A program made the position numbers and the translations under genes. The notes under the pieces were generated by a model, which saw only the letters and a program-made list of their open reading frames with translations, was not told the DNA's origin and searched no databases. From Stenotrophomonas maltophilia (lineage in GTDB: Bacteria; Pseudomonadota; Gammaproteobacteria; Xanthomonadales; Xanthomonadaceae): 64,000 nt of DNA. This document shows, one piece after another, positions 52,828 to 60,585 of this stretch. The first letter of the stretch is position 1; every line of letters starts with the position of its first letter. The stretch lies in contig DJBL01000140.1 in the NCBI GenBank assembly GCA_002435595.1, positions 1 to 64,000 of the forward strand, written 5' to 3'.

Positions 52828-53814
52828 ATGCACCTGTCGATTCTTGACCTGGCCCCGGTCTGCGAGGGCAGCGACACCACCCAGGCCTTCGCCAACATGC
52901 TGGACCTGGCCCAGCATGCCGAAGGCTGGGGCTACCACCGTTACTGGCTGGCCGAACACCACAACATGCCGGGCATCGCCAGCGCCGCCACCGCGGTGCT
53001 GATCGGGCACGTGGCCGGCGGCACCCGCCGCATCCGGGTCGGCGCCGGCGGCATCATGCTGCCCAACCACTCCCCGCTGCAGGTGGCCGAGCAGTTCGGT
53101 ACGCTGGCCTCGCTGTATCCGGACCGGATCGACCTGGGCCTGGGCCGCGCGCCCGGCACCGACCAGCCCACCGCCCGCGCCCTGCGCCGCTATTTCGACA
53201 GCGCCGACCAGTTCCCGCAGGACGTGCGCGAGCTGCTGCACTATTTCGAACCGGCGCAGGCCGGCCAGGCCGTGCGTGCCGTGCCCGGCGCGGGCATCCC
53301 GGTGCCGGTGTGGCTGCTCGGCTCCAGCCTGTTCAGCGCGCGCCTGGCCGCCGCGATGGGCCTGCCGTTCGCCTTCGCTTCGCACTTCGCGCCCGATGCC
53401 ATGGACGAAGCGTTGGCGGTGTATCGCCGCGAGTTCCGCCCGTCCCCGTACCTCACCGCACCGTATGCGGTGCTGGGCCTGAACGTGGTGGCGGCCGAAT
53501 CGGAGGCCGAGGCCCGGCGTCTGTTCACCACCCAGCAGCAGAGCTTCGTCAACCTGCGCCGTGGCAAGCCCGGCCTGATCCCGCCGCCGATCGAGGACAT
53601 CGAAGCGTTCTGGCAGCCGCACGAGAAACTCGGCGTGCAGAACGCGCTGGCCTGCGCGGTGGTCGGGGACGTGCGCCAGGTGGGCCAGGGCATGGCCGCC
53701 TTCGCCGCGCGCCACAAGCCCGATGAAATCCTGCTTACCGCCAACATCTACGACCACGCCGCGCGCAAGCGTTCGTTCGGCCTGGCGATGCAGGCCTGGC
53801 AAGCCAACGCGTAA
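52828..53814 (+). CDS. LLM-class flavin-dependent oxidoreductase (YhbW-like)
   Basis: A 328-residue TIM-barrel protein of the bacterial-luciferase-like group. MHLSILDLAPVCEG, YWLAEHHNMPGIAS, VGAGGIMLPNHSPL and LGLGRAPGTD are typical of the YhbW branch, which binds FMN. The substrate is unknown. It has its own 113-bp upstream gap and is followed by a perfect 10-bp hairpin. Confidence 0.9.
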   Translation: MHLSILDLAPVCEGSDTTQAFANMLDLAQHAEGWGYHRYWLAEHHNMPGIASAATAVLIGHVAGGTRRIRVGAGGIMLPNHSPLQVAEQFGTLASLYPDRIDLGLGRAPGTDQPTARALRRYFDSADQFPQDVRELLHYFEPAQAGQAVRAVPGAGIPVPVWLLGSSLFSARLAAAMGLPFAFASHFAPDAMDEALAVYRREFRPSPYLTAPYAVLGLNVVAAESEAEARRLFTTQQQSFVNLRRGKPGLIPPPIEDIEAFWQPHEKLGVQNALACAVVGDVRQVGQGMAAFAARHKPDEILLTANIYDHAARKRSFGLAMQAWQANA

Positions 53815-53831
53815 CGCACCGGGCCTGCGAA

Positions 53832-53860
53832 GGCGGCGTGACTCCACGATTCACGCCGCC
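53832..53860. terminator. Perfect 10-bp hairpin after the LLM gene
   Basis: GGCGGCGTGA and TCACGCCGCC flank a 9-nt loop 18 bp after the stop. There is no T-run, so a role in mRNA protection or protein binding is also possible. Confidence 0.45.
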
Positions 53861-53909
53861 GTGGCCGCCGATCGGCTGTGATGGGGGCTCCCGTTAGAGG
53901 AGTCACCCC

Positions 53910-54419
53910 ATGGCAGAGCACGATCGCCAACAGCACATCAAACAACTGGCGGGCATGATCCGCGATGTCGACATCGCCATGTTCACCACCGTCGGCGTGG
54001 ACGGTCGGCTGTACAGCCGACCGCTGGGCACCCAGGAAGTCGAGTTCGACGGCGACCTCTGGTTCGCCACCGAAGCCGACAGCCCCAAGGTGGCCGAGAT
54101 CGCGCTCAATCCGCGCGTCAACGTTTCCTATTCCTCGCCTTCGGGCAACACCTACGTATCGGTCGCCGGCACCGCGCGCATCGTCGATGACCGCGCCAAG
54201 ATCGAGGAGCTGTGGTCGCCGGCGATGAAGCTGTTCTTCCCCGGCGGCAAGGACGATCCCAACCTGCGGCTGATCCACGTCAGCGCCGAATCGGCCGAGT
54301 ACTGGGATGGCCCCGGTGGGCTGCTCGGCAGCGCGTTGTACTTCGTGCTGTCGGCCGTCACCGATGACCCGGGCGCGTTGTCCGACACCGGCACCGTGGA
54401 TCTCAAGCCCGGCGCGTGA
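53910..54419 (+). CDS. General stress protein 26-like, pyridoxamine-phosphate-oxidase fold
   Basis: A 169-residue split-barrel flavin-binding protein. IAMFTTVGVDGRLYSRPLG, LWFATEADSPKVAEI and VNVSYSSPSGNTYVSVAGTA are typical of the general stress protein 26 group, which binds flavin rather than acting as true PdxH. GAGGAG precedes the ATG. The gene ends before a REP-like hairpin pair. Confidence 0.9.
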   Translation: MAEHDRQQHIKQLAGMIRDVDIAMFTTVGVDGRLYSRPLGTQEVEFDGDLWFATEADSPKVAEIALNPRVNVSYSSPSGNTYVSVAGTARIVDDRAKIEELWSPAMKLFFPGGKDDPNLRLIHVSAESAEYWDGPGGLLGSALYFVLSAVTDDPGALSDTGTVDLKPGA

Positions 54420-54434
54420 TGGCCGCCGATGTCC

Positions 54435-54493
54435 GGGCAGCCGACCCACGGTCGGCTCTGCCCTGGGCAGGCGCCGACCGTGGGGTCGGCGCC
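54435..54493. repeat. REP-like hairpin pair between convergent genes
   Basis: The first stem is GGGCAGCCGACC / GGTCGGCTCTGCCC around CAC (54435-54463). The second is GGCGCCGACC / GGTCGGCGCC around GTGG (54470-54493), a perfect 10-bp stem. They share GCCGACC cores in opposite orientation, like the paired REP (SMAG-type) elements of Stenotrophomonas. Confidence 0.75.
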
Positions 54494-54507
54494 TCCCGGT
54501 GCGGTCC

Positions 54508-55164
54508 TCAGAACCACCGCTGGAACTGTTCCACCGTATAGCTCACCAACTGCCCGGAGCTGAAGCCGAAGAACAGCACCGCGGCCACCGCGCCGATCCA
54601 GTTGAGCAGCATCAGCACGCCATCGCGCTCGAGCAGGGCCAGCGCGAACAGCAGCAGCTGGAAGCCGAACAGGTAGTTGGTGAAGGGGATCGGCAGGGAC
54701 AACAGCACCGCCACCAGGATCAGCAGCAGGCCGGTGAAGGCGTGGGCCGGCAGCGGCACCAGCAAGGCCGGCAGGCGTGGCTTGAGCAGTCTGTCCAGCC
54801 GCCGCAACGGCCCGTCGATGCGGGCCAGGAAGCGGTGCATGGTGCCGCGCCTGGGGCCACGGTGGGCAATGAACCCGGGCAGCCACGGCCGCCGCATGCC
54901 AAACAGCATCTGCGCCCCGATCAGCACGATCAGCGGGCCGCTGACCGCGCCGCCCACGCCGGGGATGGGGATGAAGGCCGGCAGGATCGCCACGAACAGG
55001 AACACGCCGAATGCACTCTGCTGCAGGTCGCGCAGGATCGTGCCGAGCAGCAGCCGCTCCTCCGGGTCACCGTGGTCGAACATCGCCAGCAGCGTGCGGA
55101 TGCCCTCGTTGCGGTACTCGGCGCGGCCCGGGTCCGGCGGCGTCGGATCAGCCGGTGAGTTCAT
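54508..55164 (-). CDS. ExoD-family membrane protein
   Basis: A 218-residue protein of the ExoD family, first linked to exopolysaccharide synthesis and alkaline tolerance in Rhizobium. A short soluble N-terminus with LGTILRDLQQSAFGVFLFV is followed by paired hydrophobic segments (FLFVAILPAFIPIPGVGGA, LLLILVAVLLSLPIPFTNYL). The start ATG 55164 lies 17 bp inside the end of the upstream CorC-type gene, so the two overlap and are coupled. Its role here is not known. Confidence 0.88.
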   Translation of the reverse strand: MNSPADPTPPDPGRAEYRNEGIRTLLAMFDHGDPEERLLLGTILRDLQQSAFGVFLFVAILPAFIPIPGVGGAVSGPLIVLIGAQMLFGMRRPWLPGFIAHRGPRRGTMHRFLARIDGPLRRLDRLLKPRLPALLVPLPAHAFTGLLLILVAVLLSLPIPFTNYLFGFQLLLFALALLERDGVLMLLNWIGAVAAVLFFGFSSGQLVSYTVEQFQRWF

Positions 55165-56470
55165 CGGTCTCTTCTTCGGACAGCGTACGCAGCAGCAGCT
55201 TGTCCACGCGCGCCCCGTCCAGGTCGACGATTTCGATCCGCCAGCCAGCCCAGTCGAAATACTCGCCGGCGTGCGGAATGCGCCCGAAGTAATGGATGCA
55301 CATGCCCGCCAGGGTGTAGTAGTCGCCATCCTCGGCATCGGGCAGCTCGGCATTGCCCATCAGCTCGCGCAGGTCTTCGATCGACAGCGAACCATCGACC
55401 AGGAACGAGCCGTCCTCGCGGGTGACCACCAGTGCGTCCTCGTCCACGTTCTCCACCGACTGCAGGCGCCCGACCACCGCGCCCATCAGGTCGCTGATGG
55501 TCACCAGGCCCTGGATCTCGCCGTACTCGTCCACCACCAGCGCCATCGACTGCTGTTCCTCGCGGAAGATCTCCAGCAGCTTCATCGCATGGGTGGATTC
55601 GGAGACGTACAGCGGCTCGCGCAGCTGCTGGAACAGCGAGTGGTCATCGCGCACCAGGCGCGTCACCAGGCTCTTGACCTCCAGCACGCCGACGATGTCC
55701 TGGTCGTTGTCGCGGTACACCGGATAGCGGGAGAACTCGTTCTCGCGCATCGTGGCGATGTTCTTTTCCGGGTCGGCCACCGTATCCAGCCAGGCGATCC
55801 GGTTGCGCGGGGTCATCAGGCTGTCGGCGGTGCGGTCGCCCAGGCGCATCACCCGGTTCATCATGTCGCGCTCGTGCGCGTCGATCACGCCGGCCTCGTG
55901 GCTCTCGGCCACCAACATGCGGATCTCTTCTTCGGTGACCGATGCGGCCTCGTCCTTGCCCAGGCCGAGCAGGCGCAGGACCAGGCGGGTGGTATGCGAA
56001 AGCAGCCAGACGAACGGGAAGGCCAGCTTGGCCAGCCAGCTCATCGGCAGGGCGACCAGCCCGGCGATGTCTTCCGAGCGGGTCAGGGCCAGTCGTTTGG
56101 GCACCAGTTCGCCGAAGATAAGCGTGACAAAGGTGATCAGGGTGACCGCCAGGCCCTTGCCGACCAGCTCGGCGTAGCCGAACCCGGGCATCAGCTCCTT
56201 GATCCACAGGGCGATGGCCTCGCCGATGGCGTCGCCACCGAGCAGGCCGGTCAGCACGCCGATCACGGTGATGCCGATCTGGACCGTGGACAGGAAGCTT
56301 TCCGGCTTTTCGGCCAGTTCCAGCGCCTTGGCCGCGCGCTTGGAGGTGCCGGCCATCTGCTTGAGGCGGCTCTTGCGCGACGTCATGACCGACATCTCGG
56401 ACATGGCGAAGAAGCCGTTGAGCAGGATCAGGGCGAAAACAAGCAGGATCAGTTCAAACACGGGCGTCAT
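55148..56470 (-). CDS. HlyC/CorC (CNNM) family membrane protein
   Basis: A 440-residue protein with an N-terminal CNNM/DUF21 membrane domain (FELILLVFALILLNGFFAMSE, GLAVTLITFVTLIFGELVPK), two CBS domains (MTPRNRIAWLD, MALVVDEYGEIQGLVT) and a C-terminal CorC_HlyC domain (FLVDGSLSIEDL). Such proteins are linked to magnesium or cobalt efflux. It is divergent from the DUF47-PiT pair across 273 bp and overlaps exoD at its 3' end. Confidence 0.92.
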   Translation of the reverse strand: MTPVFELILLVFALILLNGFFAMSEMSVMTSRKSRLKQMAGTSKRAAKALELAEKPESFLSTVQIGITVIGVLTGLLGGDAIGEAIALWIKELMPGFGYAELVGKGLAVTLITFVTLIFGELVPKRLALTRSEDIAGLVALPMSWLAKLAFPFVWLLSHTTRLVLRLLGLGKDEAASVTEEEIRMLVAESHEAGVIDAHERDMMNRVMRLGDRTADSLMTPRNRIAWLDTVADPEKNIATMRENEFSRYPVYRDNDQDIVGVLEVKSLVTRLVRDDHSLFQQLREPLYVSESTHAMKLLEIFREEQQSMALVVDEYGEIQGLVTISDLMGAVVGRLQSVENVDEDALVVTREDGSFLVDGSLSIEDLRELMGNAELPDAEDGDYYTLAGMCIHYFGRIPHAGEYFDWAGWRIEIVDLDGARVDKLLLRTLSEEETDELTG

Positions 56471-56743
56471 CCCCGGTTGGTGGCAGGGAGGGCGTGTTCA
56501 AGCGGTGGCGGCATCCGGAGGGCGCGCAGGCGCGGCGGAGCGGCGGAGGGTAAGGGTCGTCTTCCATAGAGTGCACCCGAAGGTGCCCGCGCATCTTAAC
56601 AAAAGGCCGGGGGAGGTAGGCAAACAGAGTCGTTCAGGGTGGGGCGTTCCGGCGTGAAGATGACGGGGGATACCCGGATCGGACATCAAACCGTCATAAT
56701 TCCGCCCGGTGCCGTCCTTCCTCGACGGCGAATAGGTTTCTCA

Positions 56744-57370
56744 ATGTTCTCTCTGCAGACCATTTTCGGCTCCGGCAAACAGTTCTACACCCTGCTGGAC
56801 GAGGCTGCCCAGGCGGCCCAGGACAGCGCCAAGGCGCTGCACGCGATGCTGCGCGAGGCCGACCGCCAGCCGGCGCTGGACGCGTTCAAGCTGGCCCGCC
56901 TGCGCGAGCGCGCCGCCTCGGACAAGATCAGCCAGGCGCTGGTGGACAGCTTCATGACCCCGATCGAGCGCGAGGACATCGAAGCGCTGGGTTCGGCCCT
57001 GTACAAGATCCCCAAGCAGGTGGAGAAGTTCGCCGACCGCTACTCGCTGGCCACCAAGCACCTGGAGCACATCGATTTCGCGCCCCGCGCAGCGATGCTC
57101 GAACAGGCCGCCAGCGTGGTGGTGGACATGGTCGGGGACCTGCGCCACATGAACCTGGACCGGATGACCGCGCTCAACGAGAAGCTGCGCTCGCTGGAAA
57201 ACGAAGCCGACCGGCTGATGCTCGAGCTGTACCGCGACATCTATTCCGGCCGCCTGGACAACCTGCAGATGTTCCTGCTCAAGGAGTTCTTCGAGATCCT
57301 GGAAAAAGCCATCGACCGCTGCCGCGAGGCCGGCGTGGTGGCGTACCAGATCGTGCTGAAGAACAGCTGA
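56744..57370 (+). CDS. DUF47 PhoU-like protein
   Basis: A 208-residue all-helical protein of the DUF47/PhoU-like family. MFSLQTIFGSGKQFYTLLDEAA is the usual start, and the two three-helix halves carry acidic metal-binding positions (RLRERAASDKI, ENEADRLMLELYRDI). It is encoded 13 bp before pit and is expected to control phosphate uptake through PiT. The in-frame upstream ATGs have no ribosome site. Confidence 0.92.
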   Translation: MFSLQTIFGSGKQFYTLLDEAAQAAQDSAKALHAMLREADRQPALDAFKLARLRERAASDKISQALVDSFMTPIEREDIEALGSALYKIPKQVEKFADRYSLATKHLEHIDFAPRAAMLEQAASVVVDMVGDLRHMNLDRMTALNEKLRSLENEADRLMLELYRDIYSGRLDNLQMFLLKEFFEILEKAIDRCREAGVVAYQIVLKNS

Positions 57371-57383
57371 CGGACGCCACAGC

Positions 57384-58505
57384 ATGCTGACCCTTGTCCT
57401 GGTGGTGATCCTGGCCGCGCTCGTCTTCGAGTTCATCAACGGCTTCCACGATACCGCCAACTCCATCGCCACCGTGGTGGCGACCAAAGTGCTCTCGCCC
57501 GGCTGGGCGGTGATGCTCGCTGCCTTCATGAACCTCATCGGTGCGCTGACCGGCACCGCGGTGGCGCTGACCATCGCTTCGGGCCTGCTCAACACCAACG
57601 TGGTCGATGTGACGCCACAGGTGATCCTGTGCGCGCTGCTGGGCGGCATCATCTGGAACCTGATCACCTGGTGGAAGGGCCTGCCCTCGTCGTCCTCCCA
57701 TGCCCTGATCGGCGGCCTGTGCGGCGCCGGCCTGGCTGCTGCCCACAACAACTGGGATGCGCTGATCTGGTCCGAACGCATCGGCACCTGGGCCCAGAAC
57801 AAGGGCCTGCTGTGGAAGGTGTTCCTGCCGATGATCACCTCGCCGATCGCCGGTTTCCTGCTCGGTATCGTGGTGATGCTGCTGTTGTGGGCGATCATCG
57901 CCGGCATGGCCAAGGCCGGTGGCTGGCTGGGCCGCCTGGCGCGGCCGCGCATCGTCAACGCGTTCTTCGGCAAGGCCCAGATCGTTTCGGCCGCCTACAT
58001 GGGCTTTGCCCACGGCCACAATGACGCGCAGAAGACCATGGGCATCATCGCCATGACCCTGATCGGCGCCGAGGCGACCGGCGCATTGAACGACCTGCCG
58101 GCGTGGCTGGCCTTCATGCATCCCGATGCGCATGCCGGTGACGGTATCGCGATGTGGATCGTGCTGACCTGCGCGGTGGTGATGGCTGCCGGCACCGCCT
58201 CGGGCGGCTGGAAGATCATCAAGACCCTGGGCCACAAGATGGTCAAGCTGCACCCGATCCACGGCTTCGCCGCGGAGACCAGCTCGGCCACCATCCTGAC
58301 CCTGGCCGCGCATTTCGGCATGCCGGTCTCGACCACGCACAGCATCTCCACCGCCATCATGGGCGTGGGCTACGCCAAGAACCCGCGCTCGCTGCGTTTC
58401 GGCGTGATCGAGCGCATCGTCTGGGCCTGGATCCTCACCATCCCGGCGGCCGGTGGCTGCGCCTACCTGATCCTGCGCCTGTTCGAACTGTTCGGCTGGG
58501 CGTAA
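57384..58505 (+). CDS. pit: Low-affinity inorganic phosphate transporter, PiT family
   Basis: A 373-residue inner-membrane carrier for metal-phosphate with proton. Both PiT signatures are present: FINGFHDTANSIATVV near residue 15 and GFAHGHNDAQKTMGII near residue 212, with about ten helices. It forms an operon with the DUF47 gene and ends in a strong terminator. Confidence 0.95.
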   Translation: MLTLVLVVILAALVFEFINGFHDTANSIATVVATKVLSPGWAVMLAAFMNLIGALTGTAVALTIASGLLNTNVVDVTPQVILCALLGGIIWNLITWWKGLPSSSSHALIGGLCGAGLAAAHNNWDALIWSERIGTWAQNKGLLWKVFLPMITSPIAGFLLGIVVMLLLWAIIAGMAKAGGWLGRLARPRIVNAFFGKAQIVSAAYMGFAHGHNDAQKTMGIIAMTLIGAEATGALNDLPAWLAFMHPDAHAGDGIAMWIVLTCAVVMAAGTASGGWKIIKTLGHKMVKLHPIHGFAAETSSATILTLAAHFGMPVSTTHSISTAIMGVGYAKNPRSLRFGVIERIVWAWILTIPAAGGCAYLILRLFELFGWA

Positions 58506-58545
58506 GCCAGCCGATGCCGTAGGGCCGGCCTGTGCCTGCCCGACG

Positions 58546-58577
58546 CGAAAAAACCCGCCGAACGGCGGGTTTTTTCG
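58546..58577 (+). terminator. Terminator of pit
   Basis: AAAAACCCGCCG and CGGCGGGTTTTTT form a symmetric stem around AA, 40 bp after the stop. Confidence 0.88.
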
Positions 58578-58766
58578 TGGGCGCAGAACGCGCACGATTG
58601 CGGCGGGACGCATCGCCACGATCAGACGGGTGCCCCATTGCAGCGGGACGAATGGCCGCGACCGAACCGGTGCCCGCCCGGGACGCAGCGCCGCGACCGG
58701 ACGGATGTTCCCATTGCGGCGGGACGCATCGCCGCCGCCCAACCGGTGTTCCCATTGCGGCGGGAC

Positions 58767-58971
58767 GCATCGCCGTGACCGGACCGGTGCCCGCCCGCTT
58801 GGCACACCGCTCAGGCCCACGCCTTGGTAGGGTCGCGCCCCAGCCGACTGCCGTGAACCCCCGCCACCGCGATATCGGCATGGAAATGATCGGCATCCGT
58901 GCGCGTTGACCGACAGGATGCCGTTCGAAGGTCCTGCCACCACCGAACGTTGCGCCGTCACCGGCAGTCGG
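58767..58971 (+). repeat. Long module, copy A
   Basis: 205 bp repeated at 59175-59379 at an offset of exactly 408 bp. The copies differ at five positions (58782, 58820, 58887, 58921, 58961), all transitions. Copy A continues beyond 58971 with the full right inverted-repeat arm. Confidence 0.92.
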
Positions 58972-58990
58972 CTGGGGCGCGACCCTACCA
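58825..58990. repeat. 29-bp perfect inverted repeat around a 108-bp core
   Basis: The left arm 58825-58853 starts TGGTAGGGTCGCGCCCCAG; the right arm 58962-58990 is its exact reverse complement and ends GCGCGACCCTACCA. The core holds a second stem, CGGCATCC (58891-58898) with GGATGCCG (58916-58923). Confidence 0.9.
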
Positions 58991-59174
58991 GCGTCCCCGC
59001 GGCGGGACGCATCGCCGCGACCGGACGGATGTTCCCATCGCAGCGGGTCGCATTGCCGCGACGCGCCGGGTGTCCCCCATTGCGGCGGGACGCAGCGCCG
59101 CGACCGGACGGATGTTCCCATCGCAGCGGGCCGCATTGCCGCGACCCGACGGGTGTCCCCCATTTCAACGGGGG

Positions 59175-59379
59175 GCATCGCCGTGACCGAACCGGTGCCC
59201 GCCCGCTTGGCACACCGCTCAGGCCCATGCCTTGGTAGGGTCGCGCCCCAGCCGACTGCCGTGAACCCCCGCCACCGCGATATCGGCATGGAAACGATCG
59301 GCATCCGTGCGCGTTGACCGACAGGATGTCGTTCGAAGGTCCTGCCACCACCGAACGTTGCGCCGTCATCGGCAGTCGG
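59175..59379 (+). repeat. Long module, copy B, right arm truncated
   Basis: Matches copy A except for five transitions. The left arm is complete (59233-59261), but only ten bases of the right arm remain (59370-59379) before sequence reverts to a short-repeat unit. Confidence 0.9.
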
Positions 59380-59444
59380 TATCCCCCATTGCAACGCCAC
59401 GCCTCCGCACGACCGGACCGGTGCCGGCCCGCGCGATGCAGGGG

Positions 59445-59996
59445 TCAGACGCTGCGGTCGCGTGCCAGCAGGCCATACAGCGCCGAGTCGGACAGCTCCC
59501 CGCCCACGCTCCAGCGCTCGCGCAGCAGTCCTTCGCGCTGGAATCCGATGCGTTCCAGCACGCGGGCCGATGGCACGTTGCGTGGGTCGATCTCGGCCTC
59601 GAGCCGGCGCAGTCCACGGTCATCGAACAGGTGGTCCACCACGCACTGCAACGCCTCGCCCATGTAGCCCTTGCCCTGCGCCTGCGGGGCCAGGTGGTAG
59701 CCGATCTCCGCGCGGCCGGAGGCCGCGTCGATCGCGAACACCACGCAGATGCCGACCAGCGCCGCCTCGGCGTGCTCGCGGATGCCGAGCTTGAGCTGGG
59801 TGCCGGCGCGCAGGGCGGCGAGGTCGTCGAGGATCTGCGCGTAGGCCTGCTGGATGTCGGTCCAGGCCGGGTGGTTCCAGTAACGCATCACCACCGGGTC
59901 GGACTGGATGGCGAACAGCGCCGCGCCGTCGCTGGCCCGGATCGGGCTCAGTACCAGGCGCGGGCTGCGCAGCTGCAGGGCAGGGTCGAAGTACAT
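59445..59996 (-). CDS. RimJ/RimL-type GNAT acetyltransferase
   Basis: A 183-residue GNAT protein. LRSPRLVLSPIRASDGAALF is the typical RimL-like start, GYHLAPQAQGKGYMGEAL binds acetyl-CoA, and DPRNVPSARVLERIGFQREG closes the domain. It could modify a ribosomal protein or a small molecule. It lies 12 bp after the next upstream GNAT gene, so the pair is an operon; the repeat array begins 15 bp downstream. Confidence 0.9.
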   Translation of the reverse strand: MYFDPALQLRSPRLVLSPIRASDGAALFAIQSDPVVMRYWNHPAWTDIQQAYAQILDDLAALRAGTQLKLGIREHAEAALVGICVVFAIDAASGRAEIGYHLAPQAQGKGYMGEALQCVVDHLFDDRGLRRLEAEIDPRNVPSARVLERIGFQREGLLRERWSVGGELSDSALYGLLARDRSV

Positions 59997-60008
59997 GTCC
60001 AGGCTCGA

Positions 60009-60467
60009 TCAGGAAGGCGGGAGGGCGGTGCCGGGCAAGGCCATGTGCAGCAGCGGGTAGGGCTGGCCCTGGGCATCCAGGGGCGAGCGCCCGGTGACCA
60101 CGAAGCCCTGGTGCTGGTAGAAGCCCACGGCCTGCGGGTTCTGTTCGTTGACGTCCAGCGCGGTGGCGCCGAGGGTGTCGATGGCATGTCGCAGCAGGGC
60201 CGAGCCGATGCCGGTGCCGCGCAGCTGCGGGTGGATGAACAGCATCTCCACGCGGTGCCCGGCCACGCCGACGAATCCGCCGATCCGCCCACGGGCATCG
60301 CACAGCACATGCAGGTCCACGGCCGCCAGGTAGACCTCGCGGACCAGGGGGCGCAGCGCCTGGATCGCGTGTTCCGGCAGGAAATCGTGGGTGGCGCGCA
60401 CCGAGGCATCCCATAGCTCGGTGAGGGCGTCGTAATCGGCAGGCAGGGCGGCGCGGATACCGGTCAT
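60009..60467 (-). CDS. GNAT-family acetyltransferase, YjaB-like
   Basis: A 152-residue GNAT protein with VRATHDFLP, the acetyl-CoA loop HPQLRGTGIGSALLRHA and NEQNPQAVGFYQHQGF. It resembles YjaB-like N-acetyltransferases. It is the first gene of a two-gene acetyltransferase operon downstream of parE, from which a terminator separates it. Confidence 0.88.
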   Translation of the reverse strand: MTGIRAALPADYDALTELWDASVRATHDFLPEHAIQALRPLVREVYLAAVDLHVLCDARGRIGGFVGVAGHRVEMLFIHPQLRGTGIGSALLRHAIDTLGATALDVNEQNPQAVGFYQHQGFVVTGRSPLDAQGQPYPLLHMALPGTALPPS

Positions 60468-60536
60468 CGGGGCGGCTGTGCGGAGAAGTGGATCGATTAT
60501 CGCCGCTTGCCGCCCGCGCCCGGCGATGGCGCGCAG

Positions 60537-60564
60537 AAAAAAGCCCGCCAGAAGGCGGGCTTTT
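60537..60564 (-). terminator. Terminator of parE
   Basis: AAAAGCCCGCC and GGCGGGCTTTT form the stem; on the minus strand a run of T follows. It ends 22 bp after the parE stop. Confidence 0.85.
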
Positions 60565-60585
60565 CCAGGGAGGCGGGTGCCGGGA

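Larger units (their letters stand above)
58597..59430. repeat. Mosaic tandem-repeat array of 41-42-bp units
   Basis: About 830 bp with no credible gene. Roughly ten units of 40-42 bp follow the pattern ATTGCGGCGGGACGCATCGC, then CGCGACCGGACGG and ATGTTCCC. They start near 58597, 58637, 58677, 58713, 58754, 58996, 59037, 59079, 59120 and 59162, with a degenerate one from 59388. Many carry the hairpin GCGGCG-N8-CGCCGC. Units at 58996-59078 and 59079-59161 form an 83-bp higher-order repeat. Two copies of a longer module interrupt the array. Because all phases are G+C-rich, several long open frames run through it on both strands. Confidence 0.85.

Noticed and set aside
57279..59400. Long open frames across the repeat array on the minus strand (321 and 696 codons) and shorter ones on both strands
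   Set aside because: They exist in several phases because the 41-42-bp units are G+C-rich and stop-poor. In the frame checked, four of the five differences between the module copies change the amino acid, ribosome sites are missing, and the longest one runs through pit on the wrong strand.
58597..59430. Possible CRISPR array
   Set aside because: The units are contiguous with no unique spacers, differ from each other along their whole length, and no cas genes are nearby.
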